Origin: Mytilisepta virgata
Taxonomy: Eukaryota; Mollusca; Bivalvia; Mytilida; Mytilidae
Direction of reading: 5' to 3'
DNA: 64,000 bases
Assembly: GCA_028015205.1 (NCBI GenBank)
Contig: CM051510.1
Span: 33,418,580-33,482,579, forward strand
Translations under genes and position numbers: made by a program
The notes under the pieces: model-generated
What the model was told of the DNA's origin: nothing
What the model saw: only the letters and a program-made list of their open reading frames with translations
The model's database searches: none
Shown here: piece by piece, positions 51,289 to 63,465 of the stretch
Position numbering within the stretch: position 1 is the first letter of the stretch
How the letters are laid out: each line of letters begins with the position of its first letter

Positions 51289-51549
51289 ACGATGAATAAG
51301 AAATTATTTTGTTGGTAAAATTAACGTTGTTGAGTCGTCCAAGAAAATATAAACATTACCTGGAAATGGAAGACATTAACAACTTTTCGAAGCTATATAA
51401 GAATTCATTTAGAGAGTCTTGCATTCCAAAACCTTACAGAAATCCTTTTAAATAGAGAGATAATTATTTCAAAGTTTTTGACGTCTATACTTACAGCTTT
51501 CAAAAAGGGGATTTATGATTTGCTTTGGGCCACTGGATTGACTTGGTTG

Positions 51550-51735
51550 AACTTCACGACGAGTGCCGTATACGGAGCAGGAACTGCTTACCCTTCCGAG
51601 CACCTGAGCACTCCTGGTTTTTATAGGAGTGTTTATTTGTTGGGCTTGTGATGTACATTGGTCTATCATGGGTTTGTCTGTCTAATGGATTGCATTTTTT
51701 GGTTGGGTCCTTGGGTATATTTGTCCCTTTTATTC
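51550..51735 (+). repeat. Retroelement-like 3'-end repeat
   Basis: GGAGCAGGAACTGCTTACCC TTCCGAGCACCTGAG followed by a T/G-rich tail resembles a repeat common downstream of reverse transcriptase genes in mussel DNA (recollection, not checked). A weaker relative lies at 45575. Confidence 0.45.
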
Positions 51736-52028
51736 TACTGTATGGTGGTGTCCAGGCTTTAAAACTTTATTACACTATATATATCTAAACTCCAGATCTT
51801 GGTAACGTTTAAAATGACTGCATTGTGTACATGCAGTATAAACACTTTGACCTCTCTATTCTATAATATAGCACTTTTCCCCCTTGCAGTGTCGATTGAA
51901 AACAGCTAATTCAGCAGCTTTTCACGTCTGCCTTTGGATACAGAAAAAAATTTCGTTACTGATGACAAACAATATTTTCTCTTATTCCAATCTCTGTCGA
52001 AGACACTGCACTAAAGTATATACACCGA

Positions 52029-52403
52029 TGGATGGATGGATGGATGGATGAATTATCTTTTAACGTGAGTGGCAAGCATGTGCATATCAGGACGAGAACA
52101 TGTTAATATGAAATGAATATGGCCCGTGCTTTGTATTAGACCCAAACGCTAGCTGAGCCGGATTTATAATTTGTTCAGCTCACGAGGTAACTGTCCGCAG
52201 GAAGACATATCACCCAACTCGGACACATTATACTGACACCGAGCCGACCAGTTAATCTGTGCTCATACTCCTAGATGCCGCGTGTTTGGCGGAGAAGCAG
52301 CAAATACCAATTTTAATGTCTTTGTTGTGACCAGGCCTGGGATCAAACCCGCGACCTTCCGCACTCGAGACGAACATGCTACCATCAGACCACCGAGCCG
52401 GTA
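52029..52403 (-). mobile_element. tRNA-derived SINE with perfect target-site duplication
   Basis: Read on the minus strand, it begins GGCTCGGTGGTCTGATGGTA, contains a B-box-like GGGTTTGATCCC, and ends in a (CATC)n tail. TATATACACCGA flanks it exactly at 52017-52028 and 52404-52415. It belongs to a different family from the SINE at 31 kb. A 5'-truncated relative is at 47825. Confidence 0.88.
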
Positions 52404-52415
52404 TATATACACCGA

Positions 52416-54171
52416 AGAAGATTCTGAAATACTATGATCCTGTAATGAAAGTCTCGTCATATCAGAGGGCGTGGACAAGGGTGTCTCAAATTTTGTATTC
52501 AGTTGATTATTTAGATAGAAAAAAAAAACAAATTTTTTCTTTAAAATTTGTCAGGATGGAAGTTTTTCGGTAAGAAATTCAAAACTGCACTGATAAATTG
52601 AGCTAAAATGTATTTTTTAAGGTCTGAAGTGAAGGGACATGTTGGTCTTTTGAAAATATTGCTTAAAGTATATTAACCCTTACTATTAAACTATAAATAA
52701 TACCTTTTTATGTAATTATTATCTATTCTATAAACCCCATCCAGACCCTCACGTAGTACATACATACCACAATAAGAGTAAATATCCAAACATGGTAAGT
52801 ATAACCATTTAATTAAACTTTTATGTTTCTGAACTAAAAAATATTAATAAAATACTCTGTTTTACAAAGCGGGTGAGGTTAGGTTTACGTAAAGCACACT
52901 TAATATTGTTTTGTGCAAGAGATCGGACCATGCTTGTCGTGTGTTTCCAACCAGTATTGTTAAAATGTAAGTAGCAGTGCAGGTTTTTTTATTGCTTTTT
53001 TTATGTCCATGAAGACTCGTCACAATTCTGTCAAAAAATGCAAGCTTGTTTCGGAAACGTATTTGGGGAGTTACATTAAAGATCTTGTTTTAATTAAATT
53101 GCTGTGAATATGAATTGACGAACACGTAGGATTTTCCTTATAGACATCAAAGAACCAAAATAAAACATTTTTCGTAACCGACAATCATGCTAGATTTTTA
53201 CAGCATAAAGTCCACAATGATTCCTTAATGTAACGTCAGGGTTGTTAGACGACTCTGGCTTCACGACAACAATCGCATAACGTCATAGTAGGCTGTGTCC
53301 AGTAAAAATCTTATTTGCCACCATTTACGAAAATGTTTACTGTTTCTGTTTTCATCCTATATCAGTTGAATCAGTGGCTAAATTTTCAAACAGACAATCG
53401 GCATTCAGATGGGTACCAACTATGCACCTCTTATCGGAGTTCGGTGTTTTTACTCATATGTAACGCATTTTATTCAAGAAAAAAATCTACCCAATCATTG
53501 GTTACCATGATTTATTAGTGTAACAAAATCGAGCCAGCAAGGGGTATATGTCAGCATAGATGGTTGTCGTCGCTACAGAAAAGAAGTAGGGCAACTTTCC
53601 CGTGTATTTGTTCGCTCATAACAGTTATTTTTTAAATCTTAAATATTTACCTACCTTTTTTTGTAAACGATTGTATGCAATTCATGTTTTTATTATATAT
53701 TATTATACAGTTGTATTTTTAATCCAATGAGAAAGAGCCATTTATAACATGTGACCTCCAAATATTTTTCCGTATTGTACAACAGGAAGTAAACATTTTC
53801 GTTATTGGACGTCCCGAAAAAGCCGTATTTTTTTCGTATTGTACGACCGGAAGTAAAAACAGGAAAAGTGTTTATGAAGTCGTGGTTAAATTGATTACGC
53901 GCCAAAACTTTTCCCAAATCAGCTAGCAAAGTAAAATGGTATTTGATTTCTAATTCAGTTTTTTCAATCAGTGTAGACCGTAAAAAGGGAGGATATATAG
54001 ATTTTAGAAAAAATATACTGTCTAGTGTAAGACAAGAAAGATCGACTCAAGAATGCACAGTAAACTTTGAAATGCCATTTAGCTAGTCCAAATAAATTGT
54101 TAATTTCCCGACAAAGAACGTGCATTGGTTATTCAAACTTTTGTCTGAATATGTTGAACTGTATAAAAAAA
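52416..54171. other. Non-coding stretch
   Basis: No gene recognised. At 53225-53330 a TAACGTCA...GGCTTCACGACAACAATCGC block resembles degraded repeats inside the C1q units (about 7745 and 9090). Two CGTATTGTAC...GGAAGTAAA half-repeats lie at 53770 and 53838. Confidence 0.45.
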
Positions 54172-54330
54172 CATATTATTTTACAGTGTTATGTACAATA
54201 CGAAACATATTGTACTAGTCCGTATTGTATTGAAAGTCGTATTGGCGTCTTGTCCAATACGACTTTCAATTCTATACAGACTCGTACAATATTTACCCGT
54301 ATTGTAGATAACACTGTAAAATTACCTAAT
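54172..54330. mobile_element. Foldback element, ~70-bp arms
   Basis: TTTTACAGTGTTATGTACAA...AAGTCGTATTGG pairs with CCAATACGACTTTC...GATAACACTGTAAAA around an 8-base loop. It supplies part of a 167-residue chance frame that is not a gene. Confidence 0.88.
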
Positions 54331-54494
54331 AGTAATAAATTCCCCCTATTCAATCCTTTATGCAAAATCGTACAGTATGCACCAATATTTTACTCTAGTT
54401 CTCGACTTCCATCCTTAATACGCCGGGAATTTCCCGATACGTTTCGAACATTGTTCATATTTTACTCCACTGTCGTCTGTTTACCGAAATCAAA

Positions 54495-54593
54495 ATGGCG
54501 GAAACAAGATCAACTGGAAAGTTGTCTGTTGTTGAAAATGTTTTTCCAAAGAAAAAAAAAACACCTGTAAAACGAACCGATTCGAGCTCCTAA
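54495..54593 (+). CDS. Candidate short ORF or first exon, 32 residues
   Basis: AAAATGGCGG is a strong Kozak-type start context opening a 32-residue frame: MAETRSTGKLSVVENV, then FPKKKKTPVKRTDSSS and TAA. The composition is unlike the AT-driven chance frames around it: it is Ser/Thr/Lys rich with a nuclear-localisation-like PKKKKTPVKR. No homologue is known to me. It may be a complete microprotein, the first exon of a gene with an unrecognised donor, or chance. The preceding 100 bases are locally GC-richer (CGCCGGGAATTTCCCG). Confidence 0.25.
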   Translation: MAETRSTGKLSVVENVFPKKKKTPVKRTDSSS

Positions 54594-54818
54594 TAAGTAT
54601 AATGTAAAGGAGAATAGATCGGAGGATTTTATATGCAACTACCAATGAGATATCAGTCTCCCGGGTTTCGAATCGACTTTATATATCGAACTCGTGCAAA
54701 TAAGAGTTTTATCGTTCATATAAGAACTAGGTCAATAAGTTATTTACTTTAATTTGTAGCTGAATTCTCTTGATAGAAATATGAAAATAGAAGAAAATAT
54801 TTATTACTTTATAGTAAA

Positions 54819-54942
54819 ATGGTTATTGCAAGAATATTGTTGAATATTGTACTTTGCGGTACATTATATTGCACTCGCAAGCTGGTGCAATATAAAGTCT
54901 GCTCGGGACAATATTCACCAATATTCCTGCAATAACTATATA
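54819..54942. mobile_element. Foldback element, ~60-bp arms
   Basis: ATGGTTATTGCAAGAATATT GTTGAATATTGT... is mirrored by ...ACAATATTCACCAATATTCC TGCAATAACTAT, with an inner ATATTGCAC...GTGCAATAT pair. Confidence 0.85.
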
Positions 54943-55055
54943 ATATTAACAAACAAACAAAAAATATACTTAATCATTAATAAGTTGAAGTTTTCTACCC
55001 AAAAAGGTTGTGAATAGGGGCGATTTGGGTCATATTGAGAATCAGTATGTATACC

Positions 55056-55312
55056 TTTTAAAGGACACTCAGAACTAAACTATTCTATGAGGAACCAGAG
55101 TGAGTTATCTTTTCCTAACCAATGTAGGTAAGGGAGATAATTAAATTTTCTCCTTTTTGTCCTGAGGCTAAAAGGGAGACAAATTTATTATCACCCTTAC
55201 CTACATTGGTTAGGAAAATATAACTCACCCTGGTTTCTCATTGCCATATGAAAGGAGGTACGTAAACTCAATTATACCAAAAAATGAGTTTTGGTTTTGA
55301 GTGTCCTTTGCG
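55056..55312. mobile_element. Foldback MITE, ~250 bp
   Basis: Outer ends AAAGGACACTCA and TGAGTGTCCTTT match. Inner arms CCTAACCAATGTAGGTAAGG and CCTTACCTACATTGGTTAGG are near-perfect inverted repeats separated by about 60 bases. Confidence 0.9.
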
Positions 55313-56214
55313 CTTTTACTTTAGAAAATGGCTCGAGTTAAATAATATATAATGTACCAATATCGCAAATCGCGTTCCTTAAGGTCGTTTCATATCACTT
55401 TCCACTATATTATCGGGACTATTGACTCTGTTGGACCGCACGATCAGTGCTTTATATAAAGCGGGAACTCTTATCCTTCAAAGGTTCATACCTGAATTTA
55501 AAGCAATTCGTTTTTCTGTTTTTTTTTTTTTTTTTTTTTTTGTCTGTTCTGTCTTACGTCATTTGGATTGCTCACCATATTATTTTACTGATTGAAAGAA
55601 TAACTATTAAAAGTATGCTTTGTTGGTTTTACTAGTTTACAGCTTCAGTATATTTTCATAAATGTATTCCAAAATATACTTTAATTCGTTACTTTATTAT
55701 ATTTTATTTCATTTTTCAGTATATGAAAATAGCATCATTGACACAATATTCTACATTGCAGCTAGCACGTGTAACCCGACGTCTGGTGGTTTACAACGAT
55801 CCGCCATGCACGCACTGTTCAAAATAAAATAGCCATCTAAATGGTATTAGAAACTTATACAATTATTAAAATCTTCAAATTCTTAATTAAATAATAACGT
55901 TGAATCACATGTAACACTCTCTCTCTCATACCTTATTTTTTTGTTCGTTATGCACAAAAATAGAGAATTATGTCGAAAGAAACAACAACAAAAAACGTAA
56001 AAAGACAAAAAACAAAACAAAAAAAAAAACAAAACAAAACAAAACAAACAAAAAAAAAAAACCAAACAAACAAACAAACAAACAAACAAACGAAAAGGTA
56101 AACACCAAAAGGCAAAAAAGTAAACAAAAGCTACACAATAGTAATAATAGTAAAATGTTTATAAAAGTAAAAAAAACGAATAACAGGCAATAATTACCTA
56201 AATAAATGAATAGA

Positions 56215-56245
<31 letters not shown>

Positions 56246-59100
56246 AATTTCAACTACAATAATTACTCAGAGAAAAGCTGAAGTCCGTAAAGCTAACACA
56301 ATTTTATCAAAGATAAACGAATGTTTTGCAATGACAGTTCTCTGATACCGTATAATTTTTTGAACTGTGTGTTCAATTCAAGAATCATCACATTTTTTTT
56401 TCATTGTAAAATAATAATAAATAAGCATTATATATACAACACCAATAGATAAGGCCATTTCTTCGAGAATTATTCACTAGATAAAAGTTATTTATATATT
56501 AATCCTAACACTTATATTAAGTAATGAGTGGAGAAAGTCCATTTTCTCCGATCGAATCAAATCTAATTGAAGGATCGCCGAAATGATTAATGTCTTTTCT
56601 GATTGGTCAACAATATCGTTTTTGCTGCGACAAGAAATTTGATTGATTAATGGATATTTGTCAGCGGAATATGCAAATCAAGAAGATTTGTCTACCCGGA
56701 TAAACATAGCTATTTCCTTTTCGACAAGAATATAAATGGAAAGTTCGTGTCAAATGTTAAAATTCGTTTTATTGGGTGATACTCTGGTGCCCCAAACTTG
56801 GCAATGTTTTTATTGGAAATTTAATGAATTTTATTGAACAGTCTTGGGTTTTCACTTCGTCTCTCTCATCACAATTCTTAAAATTGTAAAACATTTATTG
56901 GTAGCAAATCGCAATGCTCGAGACTTTCTTATTCAGAAATTGAGTTCTAGTCTTTAAAAACTCAAACGAAGAATTTTTTATATATTATTTTTACGTATAC
57001 TTATCTTTTTAATGCTATTTGGTTTTTTTTAATAAATGTCAGTTAAAATAACTTTTGTAAGTTTCTAATTTGATATGAATTTTCACCAAACATTGAACAA
57101 AAACATATGGTCATGGAAACATAGCTGTAAACTTCACAAGGTGATTTAATACAAAATTCATTTATTACTTGGTTTTGCTCAATAAATTCATACTTTATAT
57201 TAAAAACTTTCTTAGATAAACAATATTTGCAGAAAAAAATCGTGTTAATATCCATAAACAGTGTATTTTTTAAACCCAAGAAAAGTAGTTTCAAATATTA
57301 TTTGTCTAAAAATTAACATATATTTGTATACACATCACACGATCACACACGCATGAAACATACATTATATTTATAAAACGTTTTTCGTGTTAATTTCACG
57401 AAACTTGGCATTAGAATATCTTTATTTCCTGTATACTTTATGTCTTGTTTAACACTCTTTATTGCGGTAAGTTGTCAAAATTTCATGTTCTCTCAGATTA
57501 TAAAGTTATAAAACTATTGCCCAAGTCTAAATGTTTACGCCTTTATAATTTTGTAACAAATTCGTTTTGTCAAGATCTCATTATTTTCAATATGGCGCTT
57601 GCACGACAAAATGTGGATTTACTATTGTACAATTTACGGTCGATAAAGTTGTTAAAATAAGATGACAGAATCATCTTGATAGTTTTCTATTCGTAAAATC
57701 AGGTCCTCGTGAGAACAACAACGGTTATGGAATTAAATTTATCCGGAGAATAAAAGATGGGAAGCCATTATGAAGACAAGGACTTATGGAAATGGCTTAT
57801 AAAATTATAAACAAACATAGAAAATCACCAGGGAATATATTTATTAAAAAAATAATTCCTACTTGTTTATTTTTATTATTGTGTCTCGACACAGATTTAA
57901 ATTCTAATTCGAATTTCACTGATATTTTATTTTTTATTATTTATTTTATGTATTTTGTGAATGAAATTGAGCATCGTGTAAAAATGTCATGTTTAGCTTA
58001 TAAATCACAATAAAATACACGTTTTAAGTCTTGTAAGAACACGAGAAAACATGTTCTATTTGAATAATTTTGTTCGAGATTTTTGTGGTAAATGTTTGTA
58101 TTTTCAGCTTATGTGGAAATATATAAACAATCAAAATTAATTCTTTCAGAATTTTGTTATAAACAAACAAAAGAATAAATGTTATTCTCACAAAATTCTA
58201 TTTACATTATTTTCGAATCACATATTTTTATTAATTTAATTTCTGCTTTTATTCAAAACAGAAATCAAATATTGAATACGTATTTATATATAGAAATTAT
58301 GTTTAGTCACACTATTTTCACGATTTCCGCAAATAAAAAATCCCAATAATATTAACGTATTAAAATAGAAAATTAAAAATTAAATAAAAATCGAGAAGGG
58401 ATTTATTGCAAATTTTCTAATCGTTGAAACATTGAAGCTTATAATGTAATTATGTATAGTATTAATCATCATATCTTTAAAACAAGTGAAAGTTAACATC
58501 AAATAATTTATTATCTTGTGAAAAATCATTTCTGCCGATCGATTTTATCTACTGATTTTTATTTCTTACTAGAATAATAGTAGGCATATATTCATTCATT
58601 TATCGTAGCCAAAGTCAAATTATTAGATACTGTGGATGTATAATATTTTCAAAAACATTGTATTATATTTCTGTTGCAAGGCCAAGTCAACTTTTTTTGC
58701 GGCAAAGATTAATTAATAACTTAAAACAATAACTTTATTTTAAAAATTAGCTAAATTTTCACTTAATGCTGTAAATAAAATTTAAAATTTAAAAAGAGAA
58801 ATAATATTTTTTCATATTAGGTCATCAATTTGTATTTGATACCAAAAATCATCTTCTAGATCATGAGCTTTTTTCATTCTCCAAGGAAATTTTGGTCACG
58901 TGACATATCATTCAAATTAGAACTTTTTGAAGACGAATTCCTTAAACGTTTATATATACGTATCACTAACCTTCTGTAAAGAAACATCCAACGGAAACTG
59001 ACAAAATCCAACATGTTTTACAAAAGTTCAAAAAGTTCGTAATTTGTTTTTACATTAAAATATTTCCTCTCTACAATATACACAGAATATTCGGGCACCG
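55313..59100. other. Very AT-rich non-coding stretch
   Basis: No gene recognised. Contains a poly-T run at about 55520-55542, an A/C-rich microsatellite (AAACAAAC) at 55985-56092 and an (AAAT)n run at about 56208-56246. Confidence 0.55.
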
Positions 59101-59144
59101 ACTGTGAGCTCCTAATGGGTAATGATAACGCAAGGAATCATTTC

Positions 59145-59230
59145 AGTATAAAAACCCCACGGCTGGAACATAAATCACGTTTATTACTTTAGAAGCTGAA
59201 ACGATTTGTATTCTTGGGGTATAAATGGCC
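59145..59230 (+). promoter_or_regulatory. Candidate core promoter with short first exon
   Basis: CAGTATAAAAACCCC looks like a TATA box. About 75 bases downstream GTATAAATGGCCTTTCTTTC contains an ATG, and CAAT|GTAAGT is a near-consensus donor, so a tiny exon (MAFLS...) could splice onward. There is no downstream exon to confirm it in this window. Confidence 0.2.
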
Positions 59231-59885
59231 TTTCTTTCAATGTAAGTCGAACAATTATGAAAATGAATGAACTAAATTTCGAACATAATAAATCAAATAA
59301 TCCAAGGACTTCATATGCAAATCACAGGTCAAATTTGGTAATTTGTTTTCCTTAACAAGTTCAATGGAACGATTTTGTTTTCTCTTCACAAGCTTGACAA
59401 AGAAGCAGGGTTCGATTAATTTATTTAGTTTTCTGCCATTAGTATGTGTTATGTCATAATAAATACTACATTCTTCTATGGTTTATATTTTTAAACACAA
59501 TCTGACTATACACACAAACCAGAACGTATCAGATCTGTATCAGAGTGATACATCTTATATTATCTGATAGATATATCATTTTACATTTGATAAATTGGGT
59601 AACGTATTTTATTGAATATCTAGCATAATTCAGCAAGTGTTCGTGAAGTAATAAACGTCACAAACAATCTATTACATTGATGAATCAATTCGTTTTACGG
59701 CTTCTTAAACATGGTATTAACAATTCACCAAATTAAATAGTAATAAAAAACAACACTCTTTTTATTAAGTGTAATGTGTAAATTACATTTTTATTGAAAA
59801 CTGTCAAAAAGCAATAAAATCCGTATTAAGTCATTAAATGTAGATACTTGTTAACAGAAAGGAAATATATTCAAAATTTTCACAG

Positions 59886-60110
59886 TTGATGAAGCTTTGT
59901 ATTAATGGTTGGGTATGTGTGTATACGACCCTAACTGTAAATAAATGGTCATCAGTCAAGAGATGTTTTGGCGTGGATGCATATTGTTCTTATGTCATAA
60001 GGAGCTTTGCATTAATGGCGCGGTCAAGTATGTTTGTATACGGTCCTAACTGTACTTATATGGCCATTCCAGAGATTTTTTGGCATGGAACTAGATTGCT
60101 CTTATTTTGA
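59886..60110 (+). repeat. ~114-bp diverged tandem duplication
   Basis: GAAGCTTTGTATTAATGG...TGTATACGACCCTAACTGTA and GGAGCTTTGCATTAATGG...TGTATACGGTCCTAACTGTA, starting near 59888 and 60001. Both copies lie in one open 74-residue frame; function unknown and probably chance. Confidence 0.7.
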
Positions 60111-60284
60111 ATTTTAATAAAAGAGAGCATGACGGGACAGAACAAATTTCAACGACAAAGATATCCCGCAGGGCCGAAAACACAACTAAATAGTAACTAA
60201 GAACTTCAAGGAATATATGATCTGAAGTTTGAACACGCCCTACACTAAACCTATACGCACTCGATGGAGCCGTTTAACACGAAA

Positions 60285-60955
60285 GAAATATGTACTGCAG
60301 AGTTAATCTTGATTTTGTCTCAGATTCAATGATAGCCAAGGACGTTTTTACCATCGGCGAGGAGAACGCTTTTCTGACGACCGTGTTCAAGGAACAGATA
60401 GGTCTGTAGGAATTGTGATATGTGGTGGAATCTCGACAAGTATTAAGCTTTAAAGATGATTGCTGGTCTAGTAGGAAATAAATAGTATTTGAAATAGGTG
60501 TTTTAGTTTGAGAGAACATATGAATAGTAAACAAATAAGCAAGAAGAAAATATAGGTTCATGTGCTCATTTTAGAGATATAAAGCCTTGAAAATTTGCAG
60601 GAAATAGGTTTTCTTTGGATTTTTCATTGTCTTTGCATTGGCAACTTCAGTCTCTTAAAAATGTATGAAAAAATAAAAAGGATTTCATAAAATTTTGTCA
60701 AATACCATTTTAAGGTATATATGATTGAATTATAAAATAAAAAGTAGGGGTTCATGGGCAAAAAATTTAATGTTTAAGAAATGGATAAAACCCGAGGATT
60801 CCGAAAATCTGACAAAAAGACCTAAACATGACCAGCGAGCATCCTTAACATCGGTAATCTTTGCATTGATCGTATTGCTCTTTAACTACAGAGATGATTT
60901 GATGCAGCATGATAATACCCATTCTCAATGCAGGTGCCATTATTTTCCAGAAAGG
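60285..60955 (+). pseudogene. Tc1-like transposase relic split by a MITE
   Basis: Bases 60330-60449 encode FYHRRGERFSDD...ICGGIS, matching the RRRNERFAQN...MMWAAIS block of the intact copy at the left edge. After the MITE (60450-60848), bases 60849-60940 give IGNL, YRDDLMQHDN, matching GNLNAVRYRDE and the second catalytic Asp of that copy. Stops and frame changes, and loss of the first catalytic motif and of everything past the second Asp, show it is dead. Confidence 0.75.
60450..60848. mobile_element. TTAA MITE type 1 inserted in the Tc1 relic
   Basis: 399 bp, bounded by TTAA at 60450-60453 and 60845-60848, with the AAGATGATTGCTGGTCTA left end and CCAGCGAGCATCC right end of the family in the C1q introns. 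It interrupts the transposase between conserved blocks, so the Tc1 element was there first. Confidence 0.83.
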
Positions 60956-61029
60956 ACATACATGTGTGCGTTGTATAACCGTGACGAACCTATCATAGTT
61001 GCCTACTATTTTTATAGCGATTTTTGACA

Positions 61030-62060
61030 TTAACTTATTGTCAAAGTAGTAGGGTCACTTTTTCGTATGTATATATACATAATGTGATTAAAACTGACGA
61101 CAACAAACATATCAACAATGACACGCTCTCCGATGAACAACATCACAACTCCATCCAAACTACACCACAAAAAGGAGGCAAAAATATAAACAAAAATATG
61201 ACTTGATATAGGCTTTTTTAATAACACCCCCTCCTTTATCAGTGCTGAACCTTGAAAACAAATAACTTATGATATATACAACTAAGTGTATAATTATACC
61301 CTAGACACGTCCATCTGAACTTTCTGTTCAATAAAAAAAAAGAAAAATGTTTCTTTTATTATAATCATGATTTTTAAGTTGTGCTCGTTGGACAAACCAA
61401 TATTAAATCTCAAAAGTTTGTGATATTTGGGACAAAAAAAAAAACAATAAAAAAACTTCAGAGTATAGATCTAGAACTCTAAACTAGTTTAACAGATTTG
61501 CTGGTTTAAAGCAAGTTTAAGCGCTTGCCTCTTGTATTGTTTATGTTCGTTATATTTTGGGTATTTGGTTATTTTCGATGAATCTGTAACAACAGTATTT
61601 TCAGGAACATTTGATGCTCGTTTTGTGACAAATAATGCTGGCTAAGAAACCGTATAAGGTGTTTTCAACTGTGTACAAAAGTTTATTTCTTTGGGATGTT
61701 GCCTGCTCAGTTTTCTGCAAATAAAGTACAGCTAAGGAAATAACGTTCGAGGTTTTCCCCGTCCTTTAACAGAATTCTGCACATGTATTCACGGTGTTTG
61801 CAAATAAGTTTGCTTTTGTTCAACGTTTTGATTTTTTAAGCCCATATACCACTTTGCCTCATAATCTCAGTAACAAAAAATTCACATACCTAATTAAATA
61901 AGCATTTAAAATGTCAGAACGTGAATACATATGTTCTAACTCTTTTAGGTCATTTTTTAGTAACGACAAAACAAAAGAACTAGGTCAATTGGAATTGCTT
62001 TGATATGATTACTGGTTAATTTTTTGTCCGCTATGGAGATTCCGTATATCGCCAAGTTAT
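61030..62060. other. Non-coding stretch
   Basis: Nothing recognised; A-rich runs at 61330 and 61435. Confidence 0.5.
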
Positions 62061-62064
62061 CGGA

Positions 62065-62739
62065 ATTCTAATGGGGACTAACTGCGCATATCTTTTTGCA
62101 GACCTTTTTCTGTATTATATCTAAAATCAGCAAAGACCCAACGAAACAACAGTTGATACAAAAATTTAATAACACTTTTAGATATTTGGATGATATTTTG
62201 GCTGTATGTACACTAAAGACATTTATCCTGTTGAACTTACTTTAAATAAAGCTAATACTAACAACGAACAATGCCCTTTCCTGGATCTTGATATCTATAT
62301 ATCTAACGGGAAGCTTAATACTAAAATTTACGATAAGAGAGATGATTTTTCATTTCCTGTTGTTAATTATCCGTATTTAGTTGGTGACGTTCGCCTGGCA
62401 CCATTGTATGGTGTTTATATATCTCAACTTGTTCGATTCGTTCGTGTATGTAACAACGTATTTGATTTTAACGAAAGAAATCTCTGTATTACTGAAAAAT
62501 TATTACACCAGGGATTTCGATATCACAAACTTGTCAAAACTTTTACTACATTTTATCATGGGTACAAGGACCCCATTCGTAAATATAAATCAACGTGCAA
62601 ACATCTTATACTAGTATATTCAGGTATTTCACATCCCATCTTTTATGATAATATTCTATACAAAGCACAGAAATGTCGTCGTTCACCTGAAATGCTAATC
62701 AAACCTTTAAACAGACTTATCAACAAGGGATATAGTTAA
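62065..62739 (+). pseudogene. Reverse transcriptase relic
   Basis: Bases 62072-62122 read LMGTNCA...ADLFLYYI, then a frame change gives FNNTFRYLDDILA, a reverse-transcriptase active-site box (YxDD), and a second frame change opens 62206-62739. That 177-residue segment has CPFLDLDIYISNGKLNTKIY, DKRDDFSFPVVNYPYL and YGVYISQLVRFVRVC, typical of the C-terminal region in this invertebrate retroelement group. The clade is unresolved; Penelope-like is one candidate. The N-terminal half is absent, consistent with 5' truncation. The shared repeat at 62995-63465 follows it and is probably its 3' end. Confidence 0.75.
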
Positions 62740-63465
62740 GATAGTGTTGCCAAGTCATTAAAGAATTGTTTGGAATTAATATTGATCCACTCGTAGGGTC
62801 TTTTCATCGGAAATAAACACATTTATTCTAAAACCAGTTGATGGCACGATACGGGTTATGTTCTTCTCGCATAATTTATGATGGCATGATACTAAACCCC
62901 TAACGGGAGGGATTGTGGCTGATTTTCTATATGGTATAGACATAATCTTTCGAACAGTTTAATTGAGGTCTGGATCTGGCATGTCAGTTACTGCTAGTAG
63001 TCCTTTGTTAATATATATATTAATCATTTTCATTTTGCTTATTTTCTTCTGCTACCTTTTTAACATCGGACTCGGACATCTTTTGAACTGAGTTTTGCTG
63101 TGTGTATCGCTGTGTGTTTGTTTATTCCACATTGGCTAGAGGTATAGGGGGAGGGTTGAGATCTCATAAAACCTATTTAACGCCGCCGCATTTTTGCGCC
63201 TGTCCCAAGTCAGGAACCTCTAGCCTTTGTTAGTCTCGTATGTTTTTTTAATTTTGGTTCATTTTTATGTTTCGGAGTTTAGTGTGCCATCCATTTTGCT
63301 GAACTAGTATACATTATTGTTGAGGGACCAGCTGAAGCCCGCCTCCGGGTGCGGGATTTTCTCGCTGCGTTGAAGACCCATTGGTAGCCGTGAACTGTTT
63401 TCTGCTCTTTGGTTGGGTTGTTGTCTCTTTGACTCATTCCCCCTTTCCATTCTCTATTCTATATA
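62740..63465 (+). repeat. 3' region of the retroelement
   Basis: Downstream of the relic. The segment from about 62995 is shared in reverse orientation with 1645-2078, and its last 140 bases with 3226, 11287, 19376 and 45846. It contains CCCGCCTCCGGGTGCGGGAT and ends at CATTCTCTATTCTATA. This copy links the orphan fragments to a reverse transcriptase. Confidence 0.7.

Noticed and set aside
54067..54570. 167-residue plus-strand frame
   Set aside because: Runs through a foldback element whose two arms encode unrelated strings; open by chance.
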